A DNA stretch of 64,000 nt, taken from contig NC_058043.1 of assembly GCF_020085105.1 (NCBI RefSeq), forward strand, positions 15,956,667-16,020,666, read 5' to 3'. The notes under the pieces were generated by a model. That model saw only the letters and a list, made by a program, of their open reading frames with translations, did no database searches and was not told where the DNA came from. This DNA comes from Siniperca chuatsi (taxonomy: Eukaryota > Chordata > Actinopteri > Centrarchiformes > Sinipercidae). Positions 11,278 to 25,800 of this stretch are shown one piece after another (the first letter of the stretch is position 1; every line of letters begins with the position of its first letter). The translations under genes were made by a program, and so were the position numbers.

Positions 11278-14200
11278 TGAGCATGTGTGAATGTTGATGG
11301 GTGATCTAATGGTGATTCATGTATACACACTGTTGAGATTGTCTTACCTGATTTATTTTTATATAGATAAAAGAAAGTTCCTTATAGAAATGTATGATTT
11401 GCTAGTCTGCTGTGTCATAATCATATGTGAAGAGTAATCCTGTATAAGGTTCAATGTCTTGGCACAGAGGCTGCAGTTAACGGGGGCTCCAGCCCATCAT
11501 CTATTGTAATGAGCGCTCTTTCTTGAACAGTATTTTGCTATCCCCTATGTTGTCATGTCATGGTGAGAATGGATAATTCTTTCAAATCTTGACCAGTGAG
11601 TATTGTCTTAGCACCTCAGTATAATTTTTAAAGGATGGTAGTGGTCGTGGACCGAGAAGTTTTGATATGGGCTAACATAAGAGCCAGAAATAATAAGCCA
11701 CATTTATAAAGCATGCATTCGCCCAACCGGTCAACATACAAAAACACGAGACGCTTTTAAAAATTAAATATATGAAAATCCTCTAATATAGTTTTTATGT
11801 TCACAGCATATGATTAGTGACATTAAGTTTAGAGTTCAGTAACATATGTTCAGCATGCATTGGCCTTCCTTTGACCAACATGAAAGCAGCCAAAGATAGT
11901 AAAGATAATGGAATATGCGTGTATTTGATTCTGAAAGCAGGGGAGTTTTCCATTTCTACTTTAAGTTTAACAGCACTGAATATACACAGCCACTTCACCA
12001 TAAGTCAGTTGTAAATGCCCAACCTGATGCATGAGCAGTGAGCACACATACCCACTAAAGATACATACAGGTATGGAACACAATCTTCAGGCTACATAGA
12101 TACACTTAGTTTCCATGGTGACAGCAGCTGTCCTCAGAGGTTGGCAGCAGCTCAGCAACGGTTTGTTAATTGGGGCGGGAAGGTCTGGTTGCATGTAACG
12201 TATGTTCAACACATAAACAAGAACACACACGGGCATGTACCCATAAAGTGACAGGTATGCACAGTAGTCACATGTTAGCAGAGCCACTCCTCACTGTGCA
12301 TATTTATGAGTACTGTGTAAAAGCAACAGTATTATGTAATGACCTTGTACATTGTTATGTTTATGTTTAAAATCTCTGTAGCATCACATAAATACTACAA
12401 TTTCCCACAATGCATTCTCTATTATCTGTTTATATACTATATTGCCTCACAGCAAAGAGAAACAGTCTTACATAGCACATAAGTGTCACTTACCACTGTT
12501 AAAACAACATATTACAAGAATGACCATACACTTCACACAGAATATAAAGACAAAAGTCCTGTATCGCCATAGAAATGCTCTCCATCACATCCCAAACTTA
12601 AGAATGTGAATTAAATCATGTATTAAGATCCATATAGATCATGCCAACATGAGCAGAGTTAGTATACAGAGTTAATAACCTACTGTTCCTCCCTCAACCC
12701 CTTGAAATCTAATTTAAAATGTGAAGGTACAAATTTTTTGTAATGCCTTTAAAAATTTCAAGAACATGTATATCTTATGTTATCACAACTTTCTCCAATG
12801 TTAATTAGATGAGTGAAGAAGAGCCTCACTGCCAAACCAAACTGACCAAACTGTTAAAGCTTCCTGGCACAAATATATTAGTAAAAGATGCAAATTAAAG
12901 AGGGCATTGCACTATTATAAATGTAGGTGTTGAGTAAAATTTGATTCAAAAGTCAAACACATGGTGATTGACATAATTTTTTTAGTGTTGTGGTTAAGAG
13001 TCTAATCACAAACCATGATTTCATTTTCTGTTTTAATCACAGAGTTGAACCATTTCATATTGCTCTCCCATAGTGAGAGGAGCTGAGGTGTGAAAGGAAT
13101 AGCAATGACTGTGAGAGGCAGAGGGAACCATGTGCGTGTGTGTGTGTATGATTGCTGTAGAGCCAGGGCATTAGAGTAGTGCGGCTGCTGCTTAATGGAA
13201 ACGAATTAACTGTTTCTGATATGAATGTATGCATGTCGGGAGAATCCTGCTTTTCTTTTCTCCATATTCTGTCTGCAGTTCTGACTCTAACTTACATACA
13301 GCAGTAACACAGATCGTAATACCAAGAGAACTCTAATCATATGAGAAATTAAGATTACTTTAGCATACATTTAATATATGAAGTGCAGCTTCATTTACAG
13401 ATGTGAAGAGAGGGATGAGAGGAGCATTTTATGAATCTCATTTAGCACACATCATATAATTAGGCAAGGATGGATGGTTTGAGCTGGTGACAAATTTATT
13501 TTATGCAGCATCATAGCGTCAGCTCCTAAATACTCTATGTATCACTACATTCCTTTTTTGTATTCAAGTAAAATTTCTAATCTTGTCCTTTATTGCACAT
13601 AAACTAAAGTATCTGTTAATATTAGAAGCTAAGTTCAAGAAAAAGAAAAACAATCATACTAAAAACGATTTTAAAACATAAACTATGGTATCATCTGCAA
13701 AGAGGCATTGATTTTTTTTAAATGAGAATGTCCTATGGCATAACAATTGACTACAGATATTTAACATTTTCCAAATGACCTCTAGTGATATCCCCCCCCC
13801 AACTGCTGCTCCGTTATATTCATACATTAAGTCTTTCCACTATAAACTTGTACAATTCTTCATATCACATTATGTGGTGGAAGTTGCAGAGGTACAATTT
13901 TACAATGAAAACATGATAAACATGCAAGCTTGGTCCATTACATTTTATTTTATTTTGTCTCAACAAGAGAAACATTTGGTTCATAGACCACAAGTTGGAT
14001 GTCAGTTCCTGTTTAACTTTTCATTGGCATATTTATCTTAATTATACTAAAAGTATGGCAAACATTTCAACATATTTTACCCTGTTACGCATAAATGTGC
14101 TTGGAGATTTCGAAATGTTAAGGTTAAGTTGTTAAGGTTAATGGGCCTTAAGTTGTGAAGAAACAAATTTCAGTCCGACGTGTCCTTTGAGTGCATTACA

Positions 14201-15093
14201 TTAATTAAAGACTTGATAATTAAGTTTCACTTTTCAACACTAAGATAAAGGGCATTCAGATCACACAACCTCTCATGAAGCATCATGTGAGCTTCTGTCC
14301 CATCATTTAGGTTTTCTATATTATGGTAGTCAGGGACCATTTTTCACTGATATATCTCTCAACAACGATGACAATCAATATTCCATGAATAGGCAGCAGG
14401 CCCTATTGTAGAGATTTAATTGAGATTTATTATGGGTAAATATTACACAAATACACAACCATGTGCATACACACACACACAAACACAAGTATTGAAATCC
14501 TGACACTAGTATAGATACTCTTAAGCTTGTGCAAAGAAACATCACGCATTATGTTGTGATTTGATACCTAGACTGTGATACTGTGACATGATGCCACCAT
14601 AATACACACAAAAAACATTTGTTTATTTTTACAAGTCATCATTGTTTTTATTTTATTTTGGCACTTTACTCCCCTCCATTTCCAAGGGGGCCATTCAAAT
14701 TAACGGAATCTAATAGTATAAAAGAGAAGCTTTTAATTTCAATAAGATCCAAATGGAGAAATTCTGATGTGAATCAAAGGACTAAACCATCACACTTTAT
14801 GAAGAAAACACACTCAAGTGACTTGCTTTATTTCTCATTTATTGATACAAATTAAGATGAAGAGCACAGAGTCTCAAACTTTTCCATAACAAGACTCCCA
14901 ACTGTACAGTAAATGCATTTAATTGAAACCTAAAATAGAATTTGGTTGTGGTAGCTGCTAAATTTATCTGTAGAGGTTCAAATCTTTTTCTTTGTTTTGC
15001 TTTTCAAGGACGTGGTAGTTTCCAAAACCCAGTGAGAACCACTGCTTTAGCAAGTAGCCCAATTCCACATGGTCTGAATCTAACACTGTATTA
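10627..15093. other. kcnb1 3' UTR and intergenic DNA
   Basis: Sequence just after the kcnb1 stop is presumably 3' UTR. I see no clear AATAAA close by, so its end is not placed. A GT microsatellite lies at 11217-11274. The remainder is AT-rich and has no exon-like stretch, no repeated protein motif and no RNA gene that I can recognise. kcnb1 and the sbspon-like gene converge here, tail to tail. Confidence 0.6.
11217..11274. repeat. (GT)n microsatellite
   Basis: Pure GT repeat of about 58 bases downstream of kcnb1, possibly inside its 3' UTR. Confidence 0.95.
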
Positions 15094-15265
15094 CAGGGTT
15101 GGGGTCGATTCAGGATGCCTTGATGGAGTAAAACACACATCACACATGACACTATAAAAGGAAACAGTATTAGAGCATGAGACAAATTAAAACTAGTACA
15201 AATTAAAAACATAAACTATATTTTTTCTACGTTATAAGCACTCAGTGGAATTGACCCCAACCTTG
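15094..15265. mobile_element. short inverted-repeat element (MITE-like, about 172 bases)
   Basis: The left end CAGGGTTGGGGTCGATTC is matched by the reverse complement of the right end (CAAGGTTGGGGTCAATTC): 16 of 18 positions agree. The interior is non-coding. The target duplication is not clear. It is probably a small non-autonomous DNA transposon. Confidence 0.65.
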
Positions 15266-15702
15266 CCTAAGCCATCAGTCTTTGTAAAGTACACAGTTTC
15301 CAGGGAATTGAAAAAAGATATTTGAACGACCTTAGCCAGCTCTTATACAATGTTGTTTGTAGGTCCCGAGGCTGTCTGTTTTGTAAAAAAACAACAACAC
15401 ATTTTTACCTGTTGACTTTCTATGCTGTTGTTTCTGTATAAATGTTCTATTGTTCAGTGCATGTTGTAACTTTGGCGTTGTGACTGGTTGTGATTCACAC
15501 AGAGCCAGTACTTGTCATGTAAAAAAAAAGTGTCTCAATGTCCCAAGATATTTCTATTTCTTAAGAAAAGCAACATTCCCTTGGATGACTCAAAATGAAA
15601 TAAATCAGATCACTTTACATTTTGATTAGGAATTGCTGACTTTCATTTTACTGATAATTTGCAGTTTTTGATGCAAACCAAAATTGTAGTAAGGACAGTA
15701 AA

Positions 15703-15708
15703 TTTATT
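15703..15708 (-). promoter_or_regulatory. candidate polyadenylation signal of the sbspon-like gene
   Basis: AATAAA on the minus strand about 260 bases past the stop codon. It is the nearest canonical hexamer I found, and its use is inferred. Confidence 0.35.
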
Positions 15709-15969
15709 ATATTCTGACTAAGAAATATGGACTTTCATTCATTCATGTTAATAAACATTTACATATAGTTGCACTGACCTGGAGAAGATTAACTAAAATT
15801 ATAACTAAAAAGGCACAATTGAGCATTGACCAGCACTCAGAACAAGTTTAGTGACCAGTGTTTGTAATTATTCTGGCCGGTTTGTAATTATACTGGCAGA
15901 TTGTTCTTTATACACGTGGCTGAGTAAATATGTACAGGAGGGAGGCTAATAGAAGGAAGGAGGAGGAGG

Positions 15970-18900
15970 TTAGATGAAGAGGAAGCTGTGGGCTGTTGGG
16001 CAGGAGCAGGCCTCCAGCCTCCCCACACGCCTCCACACACCCCTGCATCGAGGGTTTCCCACCGCCTGCCACTGGAGAGACTGTCTTCTGCAGGAAGGAG
16101 GGAGTGAGGATTGAGTTAGTGGTCACAAGATTTCTCTTTAAATTCAAGTGATAAACAGTGTTGCCATCTAGTGGTAGTCCTCACTGTTACCGTTCAGATC
16201 TAAGAGATAATGTGTAGATCTGTGGTCTGAAACACAAACAAAAACAAACCCTGGAAATGTGACCCAGGTTGTTGTATCACAACTGATCCACATATCAGTA
16301 CTCAATCCACCACTGCACCTCTCAAAATACAGACACAGGAAACAGAAAGTCAGAAACAGAAACAGGTAGAAACAGTGTTATACATGCTAGATCTTTGCAG
16401 ATACCAGCACCAGGATATTCTGTCTATGCAGTGGGACACTGTGTGTTGGCTGCACAGATAAGGTCATATATCTGCAGATATATTATTAGTGGGCCAAGGT
16501 TATCCTAATCCGAATTTTAATTTATAATTAAGTATATCCTTAAAGGAATAGGTCGACATTTTGGGATATATGCTTATTTGCTTTCATAGCAAGAGTTAGA
16601 GGAGAAGATCGATACCACTCTCGAAAGTACAGTAAATATGAAGCTACCCTTAGCAGCTGGTTAGCTTAGCTTAGCACAAAGACTGGAAAAAGGAAAACAG
16701 GTAGCCAGGCTCTGTCCAAAAGTAACAAAATCCGGCTCCAGCTACATATTTACAATACAGACATATGAGTGGTATCAATCTTCTCATCTAACTTGCAAGA
16801 ATGCAAATAAGTGCATTTCCCAAAATGTCAAACAATTCCTGTAAACTGGATTGCTCCTTGGCATATGAAAGGGTAACATTCATTTCATTAGTCCCTTCAT
16901 GCCTTGGTCGACTTTTCCATGATTCTTCCTGTCATACAGTAAATCCCTACTGCTATAATGTTTAAGTGCTGTTCCATGAACAAAAAAGGGAATTTTCCGG
17001 TCCAAAGGAGCAAGTTGACAACAGTGAAAGATTCAGTTGCAGATTATGTCCGGAATACATTATATTCACATTTCCTGTGTATAGTGGACCAAACAAACAA
17101 ATATATTGTATACACATTAGTAAACAAACAATATTCAAAGCATTTAAATCAATCAGTGATATTTTGTTATTACCTATTATAAATCATGAAGGACAAGTGG
17201 TGTGTTTTAAATACAAGTAATAACAGCTGTAATTCCTTCCTAATTTTCCCATGTGTTATACTGTTTTTAGATGGTAATTACAGAATACTTGACTCTGCCA
17301 TTGGGTGAAACGGAAAGGTCACCTTTATTAGTGTAGTGATGTTATGTTCAACACTGAGTTTCTTTACATATGAGGAAAATTAACTTAGGGCTAATTTCAT
17401 GGTTGAATAAACCCCTGGCTTTAAAAACAAATACCGTCTACCATCTATCTCTTATGGTCATTAACATTTCCTGAACAACTCAAGTTTAAATTTGTGAGGC
17501 TTTCTAAAATCAAAGAATGTTAACTGTCCAAACTTTTTCTTGTTTTTATCATGGTGACAAAAAGGCAACAAGTGAGTTGTGATGTGACAATGTTTTGATG
17601 CAAGAGACATTCTAATAATCTTGCGAACAATACTCTCCATTCTTTCCTCTCTTACCTGTCCTCGTCCTTTTCCTCTCCGTCTCCGGCACAGTGTGTCTGT
17701 CCAGCAGCGAGAGCAGGCGGCTGGCACTCGACACACACACGGTGTCCCTCCCTCAGGTACTGCATCCACTGGGTGTGTGGGCCTGCGCTCTGCTGGCATC
17801 CTATTGTCAGAGAGGTCAACTGAAACTGGACACAGTACCTATTTTACACAAACACACAGACACACACATGCACAAACCAAACTCAGACTAAACACATACT
17901 GACAATTCATGAGAATGTATCAAAGGCAAAAAGAGTGTAATTTCACATTTTTCTGGACTCTCTGAAAGTGTTACCCTATAATGTCGCTGCTTTCAGGGAT
18001 GTCTCTTTTCTTCCTGGCATTGCCATAGCCACCCGTGATAATAAGTGCTGGGACTGCAGAGGGAGCAGACATGATAAGAGCATTACATGTGACCACATGT
18101 TGCAGTACTGGGCCTCATACATTACATTACAAAATGAGCATATGCTGCGAAAATGTTCATAAAAGAAGGATACTCTGGTGTGTAATTTTCAAATTAAGGA
18201 AGTCAAGAAAAAAATGAAGGTAAATCTGCACTCTTGAGATAACATCCTGTTTGATTTATTTTACAACGAGGTAACCTCAGAGAACACTCTTTGTCCTTAA
18301 TTCAAACTAGTATTGATGTTCTATAAAAAACAAAAATGTTTCTCTCACCAACAGGTAATTGTCAAAATCAGTATTTACTGTAGGATTATCACAACTTTTA
18401 TATTCACTGTCTAAATTTCTGTCCAACACTGTTGCCATATCTAAAATAACAAGGCAGTAATAAAAAAAAATCCCTTGTTCTGCATGTGACTCTCTTTTTT
18501 TGAATATCCTTCCAGAAAATACCAATACAGTGTTACATTATGTTACATTTAATTACTGATGAATCAGATGTGTAGCCTAATGATCTATCCTCTGATCAGT
18601 TAATCAGGTGTGGGTGTATGATGTGGTTTTTGGTATTATTTGGTTTTCACTAACATGTCTTTTACAGGTCATTTAACAATGAGGTACTTTTTTTGTTTTT
18701 GTTTACATTGCTAGGGTCTAAGAAACTCCAGTCCTAGCTGTTACCTTCAGATGCAACCCGGTCTAATCACACTTTAGAATAACCCTGTTTACCTAAGTGG
18801 CCTTTTAAGCCAGTGATAGTTTTCATTTAATAACTTTCAGCAACACAAATTCTGCTAATATACACATACTGTCTGACTCAATGGGTGAGCTGTCTTCAGG

Positions 18901-19850
18901 TTACTACATAGAGTAATTACACTGACTCTGAGTTTAAAAGAATGTCAGAGAGTAATGTGATCATTACATGGATGTGCGGAAGGATCCGGGTAGATTTTAC
19001 TCACCAAGTGAGTTGGGACAGTGCCCTTGCTGAGACCAGTACTCTGCACAGCCGGCATGCTCCTCCAGATGGGGACAGGGTTCGCCTGCATTGAGCGGCT
19101 CCTGTAGGGTCGTCCTGCTCCGCCTGCGGACGGTGGCCCTGCAGGGCTCAGCACATCCTGACCACTCCGTCCACTCACTCACCACACAGGACACCGCTGA
19201 GGGGAAAAGAGCACATACAGCTGAGACAGACTTCACTGGGTTGGTTCGGAGGGGGGTTCACTGAGGTAGATACATAGGCCAATGGAGATCAAACCTGTGG
19301 CCTCCTGTTAATAGGATAGTTTCACTATGACCATTTGCCAGTTTGGGAGAATTTTTTAAAGCCACACAGCTTGCTATAGCATAGAAATTTGGCTTTTAAT
19401 ATAAAATCATAATAATAGAATTTTGTTAAAGTTATTTTATTAGTTCTTTTTTTTTGGTTCTTTGTGTTTTTTCCTCATGTATATGGTGTATTTTATTGAC
19501 AAAAGGGGAAAGAACTCATAAACAAAATTCACTCACTGTTCTGTGGAGAACGTTTCTATAACGTTTAATAGTTTTCTTGTCAGCACAAACCCACCTGGGC
19601 AGGCTGTCTCATAGTCGTGGCAGCAGTCCAGCGTGGACACACAGGCTTGGTCGCAGTAGCAGGTCCCATAGGACCGGTCAGATCTCCATCCTCTGCTGAT
19701 GCATGACGGGTTCCGGCCGGTGCAGCACAGACCCGTTTCCCGACAGCCCGACTGACAACGACCGACGAGGAATAAAGACACTCCCAGACAAACCAAAGTG
19801 ACAGAGCTGCTCCTCCAGACTGTCATCACGAAGGACCGTGCAGCATGCAC
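15970..19850 (-). CDS. sbspon: somatomedin-B and thrombospondin type-1 domain protein, complete (5 exons)
   Basis: Coding exons in transcript order: 19850-19595, 19196-19005, 18053-17975, 17838-17656, 16087-15970. All junctions are GT-AG and keep frame, giving 275 residues (the human protein has about 264). The start ATG at 19850 gives a hydrophobic signal peptide; a second ATG at 19826 is also possible. Next comes a cysteine-rich somatomedin-B domain (GLCCTGRNPSC, YGTCYCDQAC, DCCHDY), then a TSP1 repeat (SEWTEWSGCAEPC). The C-terminal region has the family motif WMQYLREG, VCVECQPPA and the ending HSFLFI. It should be a secreted extracellular-matrix protein. It could be either the orthologue of human SBSPON or its ohnolog, given the neighbours. 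It is convergent with kcnb1 and divergent from the rdh10-like gene. Confidence 0.92.
16540..16846 (+). mobile_element. MITE-like element, copy 1
   Basis: It starts TTAAAGGAATAGGTCGACAT and ends with the inverted copy CCCAAAATGTCAAACAATTCC. It contains the word GGTTAGCTTAGCTTAGCAC typical of a common percomorph repeat. A second, inverted copy lies at 39737-39975. Bordering TTAA bases are compatible with a piggyBac-type element, but I cannot confirm that. It lies in the last intron of the sbspon-like gene. Confidence 0.65.
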
Positions 19851-22800
19851 TTCAACAAGTTTAGGAAGTTCCGTGCGCTATGCAACAATTTAAACCACTT
19901 AGCAGTAATCCCTGTCTGAAGATACTCACCAGAGCAGTGTTTCTACTGTCCTGATAAAATGAACTCCTATCATCAGCCAGCACTGCGACCACCAGGAATT
20001 AAAGCACTGGTTGGTGGGCTGGAAGTCATTCATGTGTCAACCGTTATCTCTTAAAGTAACAGTTCACTACTGAAGGTAAAGTGCTACACTCAACAGGAAA
20101 AAGTAGACCCACAAAACTGAATTTAATGTGACAATGTTAGATGAATTAGGCAACTATTAGATCAAATAAAGATATAAATCATAATAAATTGGTTAATTTG
20201 TGGCCAAATGCATCGCTTTCCTAATCTGAAAAGAAACTGAAAAGAAAAATCTCTTTCCACAGTTCTTGTATTTTTGCTTTAGTTTGTCCTGCCTTACAAG
20301 ATATTAAACATTACCCTGTCCTGCTGTGTGTAATAGCCACAATACTATGTGCAGAAAAGAAGAGTGATATGAAAAGATAAAGGCACCACACCTACAATAC
20401 AAAGTCCCCCACTGAGCTGCATTTGCATGGCATTTTACATTTTCCGTGGAAGCCATCAGTAAAATGTATAGGAAAAAAAGAAGAAACTTGCAAAACCACA
20501 GTAAAAAAAAGTCTGTTTGCTTAAATTCTTTCACCACCTCTCTCTTTCGATCTGTCGGTGAAGCATCCAGCTTCCCAGGCCCATGTGTGCCTCAACATGT
20601 GAAAGGAGTGGATTAATGAAACTCCTATGGCCGAGGTTATTCATGCAAAAAGAACAACAGTGTGGATAGTACAGGCCTCCACTCAAACTAAGATTCCCAG
20701 TAGCTTTCTGCTGTGTGTGTGGATGGAGAAGATAGGAACAGAAAGAGGGGGAGAGGGATGTAGCTGAAAGACTGATTATACTACTGATTATACTCAAAAC
20801 ACCATGAGCTGTATGGATGAGGGAAACATTTAAAGACACAACAAAAAGCATTACCATGACAGCTGTGGTTCATCGCTTGCAGAGACAAGGACCTTGTACA
20901 TTTACTGCTCCAGTAAACAGGCAGTCAGCACTAACTGGATACAGCCGCAGTCTATACAGACACCACTCGCACCCTCTCTCCTGTTCTTATAATATATTCC
21001 TTCTGTCTTATAAAATCTTTTTATCAAAACATGTTGATTTTCTTTTCAAAATAATAATAGCCTTCATTTCTAAAGCAGTTCTCACAGCAAAATTAAGTTT
21101 TTTGCAGTCAAAGAAGGTATAAGATTTGGGAGCAATGGCAGGTTGCAATCTTGGGGACACTTGGACCATGGATTTGTCTGAAAAAGTAAGATTCGATTAA
21201 CTCAGTTCACATAAGACAGAAATGCCCCAGGGTTGAATGGCTCCCCACCAGTAGAAAACACCACAGTCAAAAATGTATAATTTTTATGGCCCTATCCAAC
21301 AAGGAAACTGGCTGGCAAAGAATCAGACACAGCTCCATACTGGATCCACATCATTCCATCTGCATGCCAATATTCAGGTGTTACCGCTAGATTCAAGGCA
21401 CTCACTTTGATGTGATCTTTGCTGCTGGTTCCAAGTGTTGTCCAAGGACTCACTGAAAGGTAGAAAAAAACTATGAAATGCTTTGAAAAATGGTGAACTG
21501 TGAATTTAAATATACTCATTTTATAATAAATGGGTTAAAACATGCAAATTCATTGGTATGATTCTCTAAATACGACTCACATGCCAAAATTGGGAGTAAA
21601 CAAGGCTGGCAGTGTTCAACAAGCAGCCTTCTTGGGACATAAGTAACAATGCAGAGATTTACAGTTCACATATACATAATCTCCTTAAGTTCTCATTTAA
21701 TATGATTCTGACTGCTCTACTGGGCAGAGGTGGAACTGGGACTGAAGCTTGTCCTTGAATGGTGTCCCTTCACTGAACACTGAACCAGATATTTTAAACT
21801 TTATCTCACTGCTTAGCTACAACTTTGCTGTGAGGCAGCAGTGCTAACCTCTGAGCCACTGCACTGCCCTTATGTACATGTACAAGGTGTCTGGGAGTCT
21901 ATAAGATTCAGAGTATTTGTACTTAATTAGCAGCTCTTCATTCTCACTTTCTTACTTCTGTATTACTTACAAATATGAAAAATTCTTATTAGTCCTGTTC
22001 ATTAATCTGGTATTTTTGACAGAGGTACAGCTGAGGCTGGAATTCATTAATATACAGAATCCTCCTTGTTTCACACCAGGAATATGCTACATTGATATCC
22101 TCCCACAATTAGTGATGAATTTGCTTGCAAACTCTGTATCACACACTGCAAGAATAAGCCACTGACATCATCACTTTTGGATACTGTAGTAGATAGGGCC
22201 TTGAACTAATACAAACTAATGGGGAAAAATCACCAATTGGTCCCATTTCAAGTCAGTTATGATGATGATTAATCTCTTCACCTCAATGTAGGCAGGTACA
22301 GTAATATTCCTCCACATCTCCCCCTTTTCTGTGCCTTCTATTTCTACTGAGAAGCCTTCGAGATACACTGAGACATTTACACACATATAATGCAGATATT
22401 TTACATGTATTTACATATAGGTGCAAGTATTCCATATAGTTATGTGCAAGAGTAGCATTTAGCGGTAGCCTATGTTGGATGTGCATCTGTGTGTATGCTA
22501 TGCAAGGGTTTCACGTGTACGGTATTGCCAAGCTGTGAACTTATCTTTAACTCTTTAAGTGTAATGCCGTCTGGCACATGTTATTTTCCTCAGTAATAGT
22601 GAAAACGCGTACATTCACAACTAGCAACAAAGGTGGTTTTATTAGGAGCTCAAAGTATTTCCTCTAATCCAGGAGGAGAGTGTTTAAATAAACCACCGAT
22701 GGAGGCTGAGGGTCACAGGAGGAGGAAGCGCCAGCTTGGCTGTCTGCATCCTTTCCACTCACACAATCTAACACTTAGTCAGGCAGTAGGGAACACAGCT

Positions 22801-22886
22801 TTACAGGTAACAGGTATTAAGTCAAATCCACTGTAGGCTACTGAGACATCTGTTCTAACTATCAAGACCATCAGCAGTAGATCAAC
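19851..22886. other. intergenic region between divergent sbspon-like and rdh10-like genes
   Basis: About 3 kb holding the 5' flanks of two divergent genes. No TATA box or CpG-rich core stands out. The stretch 22800-22886 is probably rdh10-like 5' UTR. A degraded repeat tail lies near 21829-21870. Nothing else is recognisable. Confidence 0.6.
21725..21871. repeat. degraded interspersed-repeat fragment
   Basis: The end of this stretch reads GAGGCAGCAGTGCTAACCTC followed by a 'gagccactgcactgcc' ending. This resembles the 3' part of the interspersed repeat at 59805-60199. It is old and lacks clear borders. Confidence 0.4.
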
Positions 22887-25800
22887 ATGATTTTTCTAAT
22901 GGACCTCCAGATGATGCTGCTGGATGTGATTTACTTCATCCTGCGCAATTCTGTGCGGGTCATCCTGCGCCCACGCACCAAGCCCATTGACGGTGAGCTG
23001 GTACTGATCACCGGATCAGGTGGTGGCCTGGGTCGTCTCTTTGCTCAGGAATTCACTAAGCATGGGGCAGAAGTGGTGCTGTGGGACGTGAACAGCAGTT
23101 CCAATGAGCAGACAGCCAAGCTGGTGCGTGAGATGGGAGGTAAGGCGCACTCCTACACGGTGGATGTGACCGACAGGGAGGATGTGTATCGCAATGCAGA
23201 CCTTGTGCGAAAGGACCTGGGCCGGGATGTTACAATACTGGTGAACAATGCTGGAGTGGTGGCTGGGAAGCGCATGTTAGACTGCCCTGATGAACTGATG
23301 GAGAGGACCATGAAAGTCAACTGCCATGCCCTCTTCTGGGTGAGAACTCAGAAGAAGTTAGTTAATATGAAATGTGTTGAAGACATTTCACCAATCACAC
23401 CTGAAGTGTAGAAGCCTTTCAGATAACTGGGAAACATCCTTAAGACCAGACAGGAAGTCCAGCTGCCATTGACTTAATTAATAGTACTAAATCTCCTATT
23501 ACCTGGAGAAGGGGTATAGCTACAGTATAGATGTCAGTGTTTCACAGACACATATCTGTGTGTTTACTGATGGTAACTCAGTAGAGGTATTTAGGATAAA
23601 ACCTCTTACCTGTAATTAATCTGCTCATCCAGAACAATAGTTTTTCTAATTATGTTAAGGGACTAAATCATGTTCATATGTCCTGATCTGTAGCTCTTGT
23701 TGTAAATGACAGCCACATATTGATAAGAACTGTGTGACCTTTTTCAGTTGTACTGCAGAAATATTTGATCATGTGTGCCAATATTAGTAAATACTATATC
23801 CAAAAAAGGGGAAGAGAGAGAAAAACTTACAAATTTAAATCAGTTGTCAAAGTGAAAAAAGGGTGGCACAACATCAAAACTGTCTATTTGTATATTATAT
23901 ATGTACATTCATATTTTATTAAAATATCATTCCTCAGTGGCAGAAAATCACATATACATTATACAATCAACACAATGACCAAAAATTCAGTCATCGTCTT
24001 GATTGCTTGTATATACAGTAAGTGACTGTGTACTGCGCAGACATTGACTGCGTTGATGGTATGCCACCTTTTCCATTTTGGTCCGTGATTAGTAAACACT
24101 ATTTTTTTTTTTTTTTTTTTTTTAGAGAATTTAGAGAGCTTTAGAGAGCTGGAAATTAAGCTTTTGAATTTCACAATGTATAATCTTTCCAGCATCAGCT
24201 GCTATACAGAGCAGGTTATTGTACATAATGTGACACGTGACATGTAAAATGTATTGCGTTAATAGCTTTATCCCCTTCACACTTTGGACTCTAGGATTCC
24301 CACAAAAATCCTCTTAATATGAAGCTGCTCATGCAACATAAGCCTCCTTCACAATGAGCAACATTTAAGTCTCTACAAGTCATATGAACACAGTTTGTTG
24401 GCTTATAATAACCTGCTGCAATATAACAATGTATGTGTGTGTGCGCCTCAGACAGTGAAGGCCTTCCTCCCTCAGATGAAGGCCCAGAATCATGGACACA
24501 TCGTGACCATCGCCAGCGTCCTCGGTCTCTTCAGCACTGCTTGTGTCGAGGTGAACCAGGGAGGGAGAAACAGCAGTGCAACACTAAGATATGACAGCTT
24601 TATTGTCACAGTCTTTCACACAGTTCTCTGCTTAAGTCAGCAAATGAAGTAACAAATTCAAATGCATATCACAAAAACAGCAGTCGGAGTAGGTCTGGCA
24701 AATCGCAACTCCATTTTGTAAACATTCAGACACAGTAAACAAGATTTGATTTTTGTTTGAGACAGGATTACTGTGCCAGTAAGTTTGCTGCAGTAGGTTT
24801 CCATGAGTCTCTTGCCCACGAGCTGCTGGCTGAGGAGGTTGAAGGAGTGAAGACTACTCTTGTGTGCCCCTATATCGTGGACACAGGCATGTTTGAAGGC
24901 TGCAAGATACGGTATGCCAACAAAATACTCACATACTGTCATTCTCGTCTTTTGCCTATTACATCACATCTCATCATTAAACTGTATTTCCTAGAATCTG
25001 AATGGAGTGTTTTAGACCCAACCAAGAATATATCACGAAATATGGAAAAAGTATGGCAAAACAACAGCTTATAATTTGAACCTAACCTGTTTACACAACT
25101 CAGACACACCAAATATCCATCATTGTGTCAAGTGAGGTTTTTGCATTTATAAAACTTCTTGCATTAATCGTCCTGAAATACTGAAATATGATACTGGGGT
25201 TTTCTGTTCATATTCTAAACTAAATCCCTGTCTACTACTATGCAGCACAAATGCAGCACGGGAATATGAGTATGTTCACTTATGTAGGTGTTCTGTTAAA
25301 GTAGCTGTTTGTGTTTGGGCATGGGTTTTCTGTAAAAACGCTGCATACCAACTCATAATTGACAGCCCATTTGTCCTCTGGTGCCACTAATAGGGAGGAA
25401 ATGGAACTGCTCCTACCCCCTCTGGAGCCCCAGTACTGTGTTGAGCAGGCCATGAATGCCATCCTGATAAACCAACCATTAGTGTGCATCCCTCGGCTCA
25501 CCTACCTGCCTGTCCTCTCCAGAGCGTAAGTACAAAGCCACACCTTTATATTAACCAAAGACCATAAATCACTTTGGTGACACTTTATTATACAGCCAGC
25601 GATTTACATTTCAAGGAATGAATCAGGTACCAATGAAGTACTTATCACTTGCTACTGGTACTTAAATGTAGCTAGCTGAAGAAAACAAGACTATGGGAAA
25701 CAAGGGAGTAACATTTGGGTATTTTATAGGAATGGAGAAATAAATTATACTCTTAATTATTTTTGTAAATAATTACTTGAATGTAGAAATGGACACAGCC

